NCBI GenBank assembly: GCA_012656075.1
Contig: JAAKBF010000400.1
Location: 1-64,000 of the forward strand
DNA length: 64,000 bases
Source: Phytophthora hibernalis
Taxonomy: Eukaryota; Oomycota; Peronosporomycetes; Peronosporales; Peronosporaceae
Reading direction: 5' to 3'
A model generated the notes under the pieces. It was not told where the DNA came from. It ran no database searches and was given only the letters and a program-made list of their open reading frames with translations. Below, piece after piece: positions 53,680 to 63,939 of the stretch; positions within the stretch are counted from its first letter, which is position 1, and every line of letters starts with the position of its first letter. A program made the translations under genes and the position numbers.

Positions 53680-55225
53680 TTAACACGGAAAACCCACCGC
53701 CTTCAAGTGCTTCTTTCGAGGAATAAGTTCCCACGTGCCATTCTGCATCAAGGCTTCATACTCTGCGTTGGCTGCGGCTCGCCATTGCATATGGTGCTCA
53801 CTTTCCATTGCTTCTCTATACGTGCCTGGCTCTTCAATGACACTCATGGTCAAGCCGCAGTAATCTTGCCACCAAGCAAGAACCGTTTCTTTCGCCATAG
53901 CTCGCTGCAGCTCATCACGCGCTTTCGTCCATTCCACCGATGACGAACTCACTGCATCATCACAATTGGTGTTTTCATACGCAGCGTAAACGTAGTCGCC
54001 AAACCAAAAAAGTGGCTTGCTCACACGACCACTCCGTGTTACCGGGTGATCCTCAGCGCAAGGTCCTTCCGGTGTCACATACTCTCGCAAAGACCTGCAG
54101 TCAGAAGTTGGTGGACTCTCTGTATTTGCGGTTTCACGTGGTGGCGGCTCCGATGTCTCCGGTCCTGTGGTCTTTATCTCACTGGACTTCGAAGCAGACT
54201 GATCTTTCACAGTTGCTTTGCACCGCTCATTGCCATTTCCTCTTTGCATTTTGTGTTTTGCACCTTGGTGAGGCTCATTGGTTTCACTGATTGCTCGACT
54301 TCGTTTTGAAGCCCCATCTGACCGTTCATTTCTCGCATTGCTGCAAGTTGCCCCACCTGGACGGTCATCACTCGTGTCATCGGCCCCACCTGTCCGACAA
54401 TCACGCTCTCTTTCTTCTTCATCACCACTGTTGTTGGCCCAACCATTTTCACTGTCACACATATCATCGAGTATGGGCTCCACATCGTCTCGATCGGCAC
54501 CATCTCCTCCAAGGTAGTCATTGACAGACACTTCACTCGTTGTTCCAGGAGAATTCGATCCAACCAAGACGCAACCAGACTTGGTCTCGAAGAAAACAAC
54601 AGTGTGACTGAAGAATGCTTTGTTTGTTTTGCTATCCAGTAAGCGATAGCCACGTTTCTCTCGAGAGTATCCAACAAAGACAGCCTCTCCTGCCTTGGCT
54701 TCCATCTTTCTTCTCTCGACTTTATCCCCGTATGCAAGAGCGGCACAGCCAAAACCCCGCAACTTCTCGTACGCTGGTGTCTGTCGATACCATGCAGAGT
54801 ACGGTACCTCCATTCCTCTTGCTGAACTCGGTGTCATATTTACGCAGTATGCAGCTGTCGATGCTGCTTCACCCCACATAGCTTCCGGCATATCAAAATT
54901 CCATTTTGTTCTGGGGTGTGCTTAATGCTGCTGTCGAACTCCATTCCATTTTTCGACTCACACGTGCTTTGAAGGTGTTTGAACTCCTTCGCATTATCGG
55001 ATCTCAATGCTTTCATTCTCAAATGCAACTGCGTTTTGACCCGCTCATAGTAGTCTTCAAACTTTTCATATACTTCAGAGCGATGCTCGACCAAGTACAG
55101 CATGACAAACGGCTTGCGTCGTCAACAAACACCACAAAATATCTCTCATCTCCAAAAGAAGGTTCTGCATACGGCCCCCAGGCACCAACGTGAACTTTTT
55201 CGCCTACCAAGTACTCGCGAGGCGA
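53680..55225 (-). pseudogene. copia-2 integrase
   Basis: Core motifs: EKVHVGAWGPYAEPSFGDER and YFVVFVDDASR (first Asp region, about 55180-55110), MKALRSDNAKEF (second Asp, about 55010), KHTPEQNGI (Glu, about 54920), MWGEAASTAAYCVNMTPS, YRLLDSKTNKAFFSHTVVFF, then a long acidic linker and MQWRAAANAEYEALMQNGTW leading into RT. Frame changes near 55080 and 54890. Confidence 0.85.
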
Positions 55226-55908
55226 CATGGTAACAGACATGTCTGTCTGAATAGGCAGTCGCAGAATGAGAGCTGCAACAAAGAAAAAGTGTGATATTAG
55301 TGCACCAAATATCAACAGAATAACTGGAATCCAACAGAAAGCGTACCCGTGCATCAACTGCGTGAGCTTCGCCAGTTGCAGGATTGGTCAAGGTGGTCTG
55401 CTCGCCGTCTATCTCGATGTCGTACGATGCTGAAGGTCCCAAGGCCAATTTGTGCTGCTCTGCCGCCATCCAAAACGCATAGTCACTGAGCTGTATACCT
55501 AATGCTGTCAACTCAGGGTCTTCTGCCATCGGAGGACGGCTACCAACGCGGTGGAATTCTGCTAGATATCGCTCTTCAGCATATTCTTGTAGCGTAATGA
55601 GCATTTACACTAGCTCGTCGATAGTAAAGTTCCCATCAACGACTTCCTTCACGCGGCCCCACTTCGACTCTAGACGATTGTTTGTGTTGTTCTTCAAGTG
55701 AGGCACCCCCGCTTAAACATCACACATTCTTCAGTCGTAGTGTCCCAATGCTGCATGAAATTCTTGTAGAGATGGTTCTCTTTGTCGTTGTCGACGGTCA
55801 CCAACAAAGCCTCCTTGAAATCGTCGTACTTGAGCTGGGATTCCGCGTTCACACCTCCCGCCGCGAAATCCGTGCTCCACGCCTTGAATCATGTTGTGTA
55901 CGTTATTT
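55226..55908 (-). pseudogene. MULE-3 transposase C-terminal part and half SWIM finger
   Basis: Reads YKNFMQHWDTTTEECVMF (about 55760), VPHLKNNTNNRLESKWGRVK (55715-55660), an in-frame TAA, then LITLQEYAEERYLAEFHRVG, IQLSDYAFWMAAEQHKLALG and ATGEAHAVDAR (55347). A clear intron follows (GTACGC...TTGCAG, about 55345-55281). The next exon reads SFCDCLFRQTCLLPCR, the first three Cys of a SWIM finger; the expected His is lost at the copia-2 junction. The DDE catalytic segments upstream are absent. Confidence 0.7.
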
Positions 55909-55947
55909 AATGCCGGACGCTAGCCTGCACAACAATCAGACAGATGT

Positions 55948-57040
55948 TTACAGCATTCGTACAAAAGTTAGCAACAGTAAGTACACAAAATCGTCTCTGA
56001 ATTTGCACAAAAGTACCTGTCTTCGCCCGACGATACGAGAAGATTCCCGGGGCTTCGCTCCAGCTTTAGACAGCACTTCATCGTTTTGGCGCAAGTGGGG
56101 ATCTTCAATGCGGCGGTTCTCGGCATAATTATACAATTGGTGCTCCGTCAAAACATGATCATGCTTTCCGGTTGCTTTCACAACGAGGTGAAAGCTTTAT
56201 CCGCTAGGCCGCAGACAAACACGGACGTTTACGCGTGGCGAACACCCCGTAGACCTGACGGACGTGTGTTCCCTCTTTTCAGTTCCTTTCTTCACGAACG
56301 ACATGGCATGCGTACGCAAACATGTTCTGCTGTATTTGTCCCACGACTCAGGAAGTGATTTCCGCCTGTGCGCATACGGCGTGCGCGCTTGCTCTTCTTT
56401 TCTGAAGAAGTCACCATGGTCGTTCCTTTCTCCGCCTTCTTTAGCTCTTGAACGATCATCCTGTTGCGCTCATCCACTGATGTACTCGTCCGACACGAAA
56501 ACAACTGAAACGTCCGCTCTTGGAAGTCGGCAAACACCTTCTCGAATTGCTCCCACGAGCGAGAACATTGGAAATCCTTCCAAGAAACTTCCCGCGGCAG
56601 GGATGTCGTCCTCTGTAGCGCACGTCGCATCCGCGCATGTAGACGCCTCGGAAGTTTCCTCGCCAGCATTTCCAGTCGGCGCAGTTTTTTGTCGAGCTCG
56701 ATGAGTCCTTGACGGGGTCGACACCCAAGTCTTCAAGTACTTATGTCAGCTCTTCGTTCGCGACAGACTCTGTGCGCGCTTTCCGCATCTCCTTCAGTAT
56801 TCTGGCCTCCCACCGCTCTTTGTTCGGTACCTTTGCTTCGCGCGCTTGTCGACTCGAGCAGTAACTCGCTTAGCTTCCGCCTGCTGATGGCGCGATAGCG
56901 TGTGTGTTTCGCGTGCAGGAGCCTTGCTTTTCTTGCTGTGGCCGGGATACTGGGGCAGATCGTCTTCGGGGGCTGTGCGCAGTACCCAATAAGTCAGTCA
57001 GAGGTCCTATCGCTGCAATGATGCGCAGTTGACTTACCAT
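55948..57040 (-). pseudogene. MULE-3 N-terminal and FAR1-like part
   Basis: Minus-strand pieces: an intron with GTAAGT and GCACAG at about 57025-56975, then a basic segment (RHQQAEAKRVTARVDKRAKQ), RILKEMRKARTESVANEEL and a stop, a FAR1-like block (SWEQFEKVFADFQERTFQLF, about 56560-56500), and HDHVLTEHQLYNYAENRRIE with NDEVLSKAGAKPRESSRIV (56160-56040). A VHNMIQ motif follows at about 55895, after which the catalytic core should begin but does not. Several frame changes. Confidence 0.65.
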
Positions 57041-57493
57041 CGCGGGGGCTGGGACCGGGGAGATGAGGTTTTGGCGCTTGATGTGAACTGATTCGGGAAA
57101 ATCCAGGAATGGAGGGCTCTGAGGGCTTCAGAAAACTTTAGAAATTTTGCTCCCAAAGAAACCCGAAGAAATAACGGCGAAGTTAATTTTTATCCTCGCT
57201 CAGCTCAGATGGAGATGTAAAGTGCATGTTTCGTGCTGTCCATTTTCTGTTGATCTAGCCTACTCTTCAACTTCAGAAAATCGACTACCGGTAACTTTTT
57301 TATCGAATGGCAAAGAAAAGATACATGTACTTTTCGGCCAACACGTCTGTAGCAAGTTGCTACACGTACATGTACATGTACTAGCAACGGCAACTTACAT
57401 GTGCTTACATGTATGTCTACCATCACGCCACCCATGAGAGACACCCTCAGTCGAGGTGTACATCATTCCCAGTCTTAGGTGAGCTGCGACGTC
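57041..57493. other. intergenic, nothing recognised
   Basis: Non-coding spacer. Contains a palindromic ACATGTACATGT patch at about 57366-57381. No gene recognised. Confidence 0.4.
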
Positions 57494-59525
57494 TTACTCC
57501 CAGGTGTACGTGCGAATTGCGCCCGGAAGAATCGACGTGTCCAGCACTGCATCGCCAACCTGCACCTGGAAATCTGCCGGCTCCGTGTTCTCGTTCAGCA
57601 CCACCAACACCTTGCGGTTCTCGGTCGTCACGAACGCAGCAGCCTGAACAAAAGAGTAGCCAGTCGTCACGCACTGGTCAGTCGTTGACGCGTGCGATCG
57701 CAGCGTGCCGTCCTCCCCATTGAACATCCACTTCTGGTACGGGGCGACTTCGTCCGCACACTTGTCTGCCGAAACACGCACGCCGTCCTCAGTGGATCCA
57801 CGGCTCAACGATAAGCAGTGGTCATCAATGCGGACACGCTGGGTATCCTCTTCGAACGCCCACGTCTGCTGCGTGTACTGGCACTCCACCAGTCGGATCT
57901 CTTGACCCTCGATCGGAGACGGCACCATATTAATGCAGAAATGTGTGTTGGTCACCTGCATCTTGCCATCATCCGTCCGGTGAATCGTCTGGCGAGAGCT
58001 GCCGTCGCATGCTGCAAGCGAGGACTGGTAGTCGACGTACAGCTGCGCATCACCAGGCTTCGCGAAGTGAGGCGCAACCAGCGCCTTGACACGACGCGAT
58101 CCCACCGGGATGAACTTGGAGAAATGCTGGATGAAGTAGAACATGGGCTGAATGTTGAAATCGCTGCCGTCCTCGTTCAAAATAATTGGGGCGTCACAGA
58201 GGTTACCCTTGTGGTTGGGTCCCCAGTGTGGTCGAGCAGCAAATTCCAGTCCACCCAGCCAGCAACATGGTTGTTCAGGTCCGTCAAGATATCGTGGCCA
58301 TAACGCTGAGCACGGAACCATGCATCCTTGCCGACAGCAACACCCGGACAGTTGCAGCTCTCAGACGCCAGCATAAATCGACTCTGGTCAATGAAGTGTG
58401 TATCGTTTAGGTGCTCGGAGTACTCCACTCCATCCATGTAGCGTTCACCGCCATCCTCATACCAGTGGAAAGCCATGCCGTCTACGTATTTGCTAGCCGT
58501 AGGGTGGTTGTAAATCACTTCTGCCCAATGATGTACATTGTTACGGTTGTGATCGAACACCATGAGAGTCAGGCCGGGGTGGTCGCGATCCAGTACAGGA
58601 CCCAAGAACTCACCAATAAATTCAGCCTCATATTCAGGGTCATACGCACAAGCTTCCCACGGCGCAGCAAATTCCGGCTCGTTCTGCGGCGATAGCCCCA
58701 GAACGGAATTCCGTGGTTCTTGTACGCGGTGATGAACTTGGAGAAGTAGAGTGCCCATGGCGCACGCATGTCGTCTCTCATTCCGACCGGCTTCACTGAC
58801 CCCAACATACTCGTGTTGTACTCGGAACTCGATCTCTTCATCCAGGACGGTGGGCTCCACGGTGCCAAGAACAGCTTCATATCCGGACGAAACTTTAACG
58901 CGCGCTTGATAAACGGGATCATCGTCTCCGTGTCATGCGTCACGTTCACATCAAAGTTGTCCAGCTCCATGTCGTCCACCGTGTCGTCAAAGCTGTACGA
59001 CGTCACTGAGAAGTCGCACGACCCCATCGGCACGCGGCCGAAGCTGTAGGCGCTGCCCTTGTCCTGGTCGAAGTAGAGCGTCAGCACGTCCTCCTGCTTC
59101 TGCTTCGGCAGCTTCTGGAACTGCAGCGCCGCCGCCTCCGTGAACGCGCCTCCGAAGCCCATGATCTCCTGGAACTTGGTGGTCACGTCCACTGCGATGA
59201 ACGACTTGGTGTCTTTCTCACCGCCGTGTGTCCACTTGAGCCCCTTGATCGGTTCCATCATGTTGGTCGCGTTGTCAACGTATGAACTCTGGAAGCACGT
59301 GACGTCTCCATCATGGGGTGTTGCAGTGGACACAGTCGACGCTGTCGAATGCGATCCAGAGGTCGAAATCCCCAGCACCACCAACCCGATCACGAGGAGG
59401 CTAGTCGAGGCACCGATGAATCCCCACTTGAGCCATTTACGTCGTGCTGCAGAGCGAGCACTCAACCGCTCGTCACTAGCCAACGAACTTGTGCCGTACG
59501 CTGTAGGCTCAAATCCTGAAGCCAT
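57494..59525 (-). CDS. GH30-C, glucosylceramidase-like glycosidase with beta-trefoil
   Basis: The best-preserved of the three GH30 copies. Start ATG 59525 (MASGFEPTAYGTSS); an in-frame extension to 59624 exists, but the 59525 start matches the paralogs. Cytosolic tail, membrane helix (FIGASTSLLVIGLVVLGIST), then the barrel: QEIMGFGGAFTEAAALQF, SFGRVPMGSCDF, LFLAPWSPPSWMKR, the acid/base Glu in SPQNEP (about 58680), MVFDHNRNNVHHW and the nucleophile Glu in LASESCNCP (about 58360). A C-terminal beta-trefoil-like insert (three W...DG...C repeats) and a last beta-sandwich follow, ending TYTWE. Only two frame breaks, both in runs of four C on the plus strand (58696-58699, 58221-58224), each one base short. 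If these are errors the gene is intact. Confidence 0.85.
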
Positions 59526-59631
59526 TTTGTCTTGGTCAAACTCCTGGCGAATTGGATTATGGATTGTGGCTCGCAGATCGTTGCGAATCAGCTTAAGTAC
59601 TGTAAAACCTGTGATTGTGCCCATCCCTCTT

Positions 59632-59647
59632 ATAACTTATAAGTTAT
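59632..59647. repeat. 16-bp perfect palindrome upstream of GH30-C
   Basis: ATAACTTATAAGTTAT is self-complementary and lies about 107 bp upstream of the GH30-C start. It might be a regulatory site or chance in AT-rich DNA. Confidence 0.5.
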
Positions 59648-59995
59648 GTTGGGAAAACCGATTGCTGTCCGTCTTACCCGGATGTTAACCCTATAGTTAT
59701 ACCCAAACAAGTCTATATTAAGCATCAGTTTACAAGTCAAACGCGGCAAAAAGATACATAATGTACCCTTGAGAATTATCCTGTCTCACAGGTTGACGTC
59801 AAAATTATATTGGGGATATGAGGTTTTCGGGTGATTTCCATCCAAAAGATACATGAGGTATTATTTTGCTGCAGCGATGTCATTCGTCCAAAATCGCCAG
59901 CCAGCGGAGCTGATACATGGAAAATCTCAGTAGGACGAGTACCGTGGAGAACATGGTGGCGTCCTAAGTAAGGACTCGCCGTGGACCGCTAAGCC
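59648..59995. other. intergenic, nothing recognised
   Basis: AT-rich, no gene or repeat recognised. Confidence 0.4.
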
Positions 59996-60520
59996 GTGGA
60001 CCGCAGACTCTACCGCCGCTTCGAGGAGCTGAACAACGAGGTGGTCTGCCTAACGAGCATCAAGAGCACGGACATCTTCTCGTCCGAAGCCGAAGTTGCC
60101 GCCGAGCCGCATATAGAGCTGGCGCAGCCGCAGACGATGCTGGACCGGGCGAATCGCCGCGCCGTGCGTATCCGCGAGGACCAGACGCAAATGATCCATC
60201 CGCTCGATGACCAGCAACGCCGCAGCGTACCTGACGCTATGGTGGCGCTTGGCCGCCCATCTGCAGAGGAAGACGGAGGAGCACGAGAAGCAGCTCGTCC
60301 ACAGGGCCGACATCGTGCGTGATGACGAGCTGCTCCACCTCAAGAAACGCTCCAGCTGCCTCGTGGACAACTATAATAGAAGCTGCGGTCCAGCTTCTCC
60401 ACTAGATCGTGCAACCCATGTGTGATGGCGACGTGTAGGACGAAGACATCTACTGCAACAGCGAGGATGTCCTGGGCGTGGCCGAGCGCCTCGAGCAGCT
60501 CGAGAGGGAGAATGTCTAGT
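59996..60520 (+). pseudogene. decayed helical / coiled-coil gene
   Basis: ATG 59996 opens MDRRLYRRFEELNNEVVCLT and QTMLDRANRRAVRIREDQTQ. A frame change near 60200 leads to LWWRLAAHLQRKTEEHEKQL and a further one to AERLEQLEREN. The composition is that of a helical, coiled-coil protein. No family is recognised; several in-frame stops suggest decay. Confidence 0.35.
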
Positions 60521-60781
60521 GGCCGTGGCGGCTGCTAGGATTATCGCACGGGCGAGAATGATTCGGCTGTGTGATAAAGACGAAATAAAGGTAGTGATTG
60601 ATCTGAACGTAAACCAAGTGGATTCAGTGTTTGCTAACCTCGTCGACAGTGCGCATTGGCTCGCATATGTGCCTACGTCGGTATTAGTTGTGCTGCGACG
60701 ACTTTTACGCTCCTTCACAGCATCCGATTGTGTTTTATATATTGAGGTCGCTCTTCGTAAGTTTCTGTGGGTTGTGTAGAC

Positions 60782-61260
60782 TTACTTCGGGAAGTAGAAC
60801 GAGTGATACTTTTGCCAGCATGCCCAGCCTTCTTGCTGACACAGGTGCGGCTTCGAAGGATCGGCTGGATATGTACATTTGCACAATGCAACCCGGTGTG
60901 TTTCACAGAAATCTGTCTTCTCTATTGCATCTCTGCCTTCAAATTTGCACACTGTGCATTTCCGCATTGAACGACTTCTTTCTTTCAGCACTACCCAAGA
61001 CTCTCTTGCCACACACGCCTGCGGTTGGACAACAACTTGTTGACAACAAGCGCTACTTGACCGGTTGCCGGTTCTTCTGCGGTAACAGTCATTGGACTTG
61101 AGTCATTTGCGTACAACATGCCATTCTCATTTTCAATGATGCACTTCTTCCAGTCACCGTGAAGCAATTCTCGAACGAGTGAAATTACAAACGCTCTATG
61201 GTTGTCTCGGCCTTATGACTTCGAGCAATCTCCAGTGGCATGGTGCGGATCAGGAAATTC
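60782..61260 (-). pseudogene. piggyBac-like element 2, C-terminal zinc region
   Basis: Minus-strand frames read ELLHGDWKKCIIENENGMLY (about 61180), ALVVNKLLSNRRRVWQES and, after a one-base shift near 61010, MRKCTVCKFEGRDAIEKTDF with LCKCTYP and HLCQQEGWACWQKYH. The Cys/His spacing is that of the C-terminal cross-brace finger of piggyBac transposases. It may belong with the fragment at 63610-63939 on the same strand. Confidence 0.5.
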
Positions 61261-61549
61261 ACTAACGAATTCGTCGATGAGCTGTGCCCCCTAAAGTTCA
61301 TTAGTGAGATGTGCCCCACACGGATTATCCATAGTAAGTGATGTGCACCTTGTGAAGAGACGTCTTCGGTAAGCTGCGCCCCTGTCTAATTTTAACCAAT
61401 AGGCTCATAGCAGCATCAGGGACGAAGCACGCAGTGTCAATAGGGAAAGTAGAAGACGAATGGTGAGGACAAAGCTGCTCGTTTGTTGCTTTGTGTGATA
61501 TGGCCTCACAATATTGCTCGCATAATACAATACTCAGCAAGACACACTG

Positions 61550-61888
61550 GTGCCTCTGGTTCAAGCAGTGGACAACGTTGGCTGTGAAGAAGGCGGTGGA
61601 AGAAGAAGCTGTGGTACGCACGAGATCTGCGGGCAGCATGTAAAGGTTGACGACGTGCTGATCTTCCGTGTGGAGGTTGTTTGGTTCACCGAGAATGACT
61701 TACAAGGTAACCTGGAGTACGTGGTTAAAGCCTTCGTCGTGCGTTCAGGCGCCCAGGCATGCCACATCGGCTATCTACCTCGCCGCCTGCTTTGGATACG
61801 GGAGAGGTACGCAACTAAGATGGCCACTGTCGTTGAGGATCTTCGGAAGTCGGACAACTCGCAAAAAGACGCCGCTCAGAACGCAATA
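61550..61888 (+). pseudogene. unknown conserved-looking ORF, interrupted by MITE 2
   Basis: The open frame, without a clear ATG, reads RSCGTHEICGQHVKVDDVLI, FRVEVVWFTENDLQGNLEYV, FVVRSGAQACHIGYLPRRLL and MATVVEDLRKSDNSQKDAAQ. It looks like a small beta-rich domain plus a helix. The MITE at 61889 interrupts it. After the MITE (62159 onward) KGIVRCLLLC may be the continuation. I do not recognise the domain. Confidence 0.45.
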
Positions 61889-62158
61889 CACCGCACTCTA
61901 ATTAGTCGTGCTTCGAATATAGTCATGCTTCTGTACTTTTTCGTGACACCACGGACGACAAAAGTTTCTCGAAGAGTTCAAAAGAGCACAAAGACAGTGG
62001 ATTTGAGCAGATCTCGCCGAGGCGAAGCCAATCATCATCTTACTTTCAAGAAAAATATAATATTGTTGTCACAATATTAATTCAAAAGTTCGACTTTCTC
62101 CGATAAAAATCGTACACCATAATTAGTCAGGGTCAGACGAATTAGAGTGAACGGTGTA
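61887..62158. mobile_element. MITE copy 2, TA-flanked
   Basis: The 268-bp element 61889-62156 is flanked by TA. Its left end CACCGCACTCTAATTAGTCG and right end AGAGTGAACGGTG are imperfect inverted repeats and match MITE copy 1 (266 bp). Less perfect ends suggest an older copy. It interrupts the ORF at 61550. Confidence 0.8.
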
Positions 62159-62239
62159 AGGGCATAGTGCGGTGCTTGCTGCTTTGCGATGTTGAGCAGC
62201 AGTTTAGAGGCTAATTCTGAGTACACAGTCTTCTAGTTC

Positions 62240-63566
62240 TTCTACTAAGTAATTACCTTCATCGCCTTCTTGATCTTCTTGGTCAGCTTCAACCAGTTGT
62301 GCACCAGTGGAAGGTTCTTCATTCTCATCGTCAGGACAAACACCAAAACCAATTGATGAAAACGTACTCCTAATTGTTGCTTCAGAAATCTAAGCCCATG
62401 CGGCCGCGATCCATGGGACCACACCTTCTCGCTCAGGCACCGGGACGTTCTCATTTGCGGCTAGATCAGTCATTTTCTCCACAGCCCAATCGTTATATTG
62501 AGAGCGCAGTCTGTCTTTCAGGGGTTTGTTGATGCTGACATCACACGGCTGCAAGATGCATGTGTATCCCCCGGAATAATCTCCACATCCGTGCCAACGT
62601 CATTGAGGAGTCGAATAAAGCAGGCTTGAATATGGCATTTGGAACTCATCCAGCATAAGGAAAGATGAAGAATGCGAAGCGACGTACGACTTCCAGACCT
62701 ACTCTAACCAACGCTTGCAGCCCCACTCATCCATCTAGCCCTTTTCTTTGCAACAGCCAAACACTCCAGGTAGGAGCAGCTTACTTAAGCTCTTTTCGAT
62801 TGTAGCACCCGGTTTTCCTTTGAAGACGAGAAAAAGCGGAAGCTTGGTACGGTCCTCAGCGCACCAACACAAGCTGTCAGCCTCCGAGAGTTTGAGCCAC
62901 TGCCCCTAATTGATACTGTCCGAGCATTCTTCTCATTGATTGTAGTTGAAGCTGTCATCTCAAAAATACAGCATATTAACTCGTAGTGACGGCGGTGTTC
63001 CCTCCAAAGTTCCTCCCGGCCCAAATCTCTCGTTTACTGCCTCGACAAACTCTCGCCTTGTCATCTGCAAGTGGCTGCTCAATTTTTAGCCAACGTGCGT
63101 CCTGCGCCCAATGCTTAATCGGTGGCGGGCGAGAAACGGATATATCCAACTCCACATAGCCGATCGCTTGCCTCCACGAAAGTTGCGGTCCATTGAAAGG
63201 GCTTTAGCTATCACTTGGTTTGAGGAGCCTGTAATCTCCGCGCTTCGACGCTCTAGAATCCATCGAGCAAGATTTTCTTCCAGCTGAGGTGCTGCACAGG
63301 GTCTGCCTGTGTTTAGAGATCTTACACGCGGATTTCTTTTCACTTTCACAGCAGCCTCTAACTCTGTCTTCTTCTTTCTCCACATCCGAACTTGGTACAG
63401 GGCTACCCGATTTCGCCGCGCTGTGCCCTTGACAGTGTCTCGTTCGGCTTCGAGAACGATTATCAGCTTGTCTTTCACGGCGAGCCTGGTGTCTTACATC
63501 GGCATGGATGTCGTCCTGCAATGATTTGCGCCTGTTCAGAACTGTTCTCAAGATCGCTCTCCACAA
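62240..63566 (-). pseudogene. pogo/Tigger-like (DDE_1) transposase
   Basis: Minus-strand pieces: a CENP-B-like helix-turn-helix region (IAKALSMDRNFRGG, then WIYPFLARHRLSIGRRTHVG; 63200-63090), MTRREFVEAVNERFGPGG (63063-63010), STTINEKNARTVSIRGSGSN (about 62930), MLDEFQM (about 62660) and the DDE_1 signature DVEIIPGGYTCILQPCDVSI with NKPLKDRLRSQYNDW (about 62600-62490). An acidic tail ends near 62240. Many frame changes and stops. pogo elements target TA, like the MITEs here, but I cannot link them by sequence. Confidence 0.75.
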
Positions 63567-63609
63567 TATCAGCCAATAGCCGAGTAGCGTGTCAACTTTG
63601 GCTTCATCG

Positions 63610-63939
63610 TTAGGCTGTCCCCTTCAACGATATTGTTGAAGGGCACAGCTCATCGGCGAATTCGGTAGGCGCTCTACCACGTACGTGTTCGTGACAGACG
63701 TACACATTGCACCTGGCAATATCAACCATTGCTAGGGCTATCTTCTTGTGCCACTTCTGGAAAGAGTGTCCATTGGCTAACGAGAATCGCCCGCGAAGTT
63801 GGTCGTGTCTGTTGACCCCTTGCATGGCGGAGTTGTATTCGCCGATGCATGTTGGGGCTTCGAACGCGACCTTGTTTTGGCTTATACGACGATATACTGT
63901 GGACGAAGTGGATGCGTCAGCGTTGGAGACGACATTCAC
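63610..63939 (-). pseudogene. piggyBac-like transposase fragment
   Basis: A 109-codon frame reads YNSAMQGVNRHDQLRGRFSL, HSFQKWHKKIALAMVDIARC and EFADELCPSTIS. This matches the late DDE_Tnp_1_7 region (GVDxxDQLR, then WWKKLFFxLLDxxxxNA). It ends near 63610, next to the pogo element; the upstream part would lie beyond the window. Confidence 0.65.

Larger units (their letters stand above)
52735..55225 (-). mobile_element. copia-2, LTR-less internal fragment
   Basis: Ty1/copia pol sequence from the integrase start to the beginning of RNase H. No gag, protease, LTR or RNase H end is present. Both edges fall within or beside the SWIM finger of MULE-3. Limits are estimates to about 50 bp. It belongs to a different copia lineage from copia-1, judged by its motifs. 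Confidence 0.7.
45361..57040 (-). mobile_element. MULE-3, split by two copia insertions
   Basis: On the minus strand, segments of one MULE-Ulp1 gene appear in the right order on both sides of two copia blocks. N-terminal and FAR1-like part 57040-55948; transposase C-terminal part and first half of a SWIM finger 55908-55226; [copia-2, 55225 to about 52735]; post-SWIM and linker about 52735-51600; first part of Ulp1 51540-51291; [copia-1, 51290-45747]; the catalytic rest of Ulp1 45746-45366. Without the two inserts the element would be about 3.6 kb. No TIRs recognised. The catalytic DDE core is also missing, so it was probably non-autonomous before the insertions. Confidence 0.75.

Noticed and set aside
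57705..58303. Plus-strand ORFs opposite GH30-C
   Set aside because: Antisense shadows of the glycosidase.
60519..60779. An 86-codon plus-strand ORF after the decayed coiled-coil gene
   Set aside because: No start context, no domain, and it fades into AT-rich DNA; probably chance.
61889..63566. MITE 2 as a terminal repeat of the pogo element
   Set aside because: Adjacent positions and TA flanks are compatible, but the MITE has two ends of its own and no matching repeat is seen on the far side of the pogo transposase.
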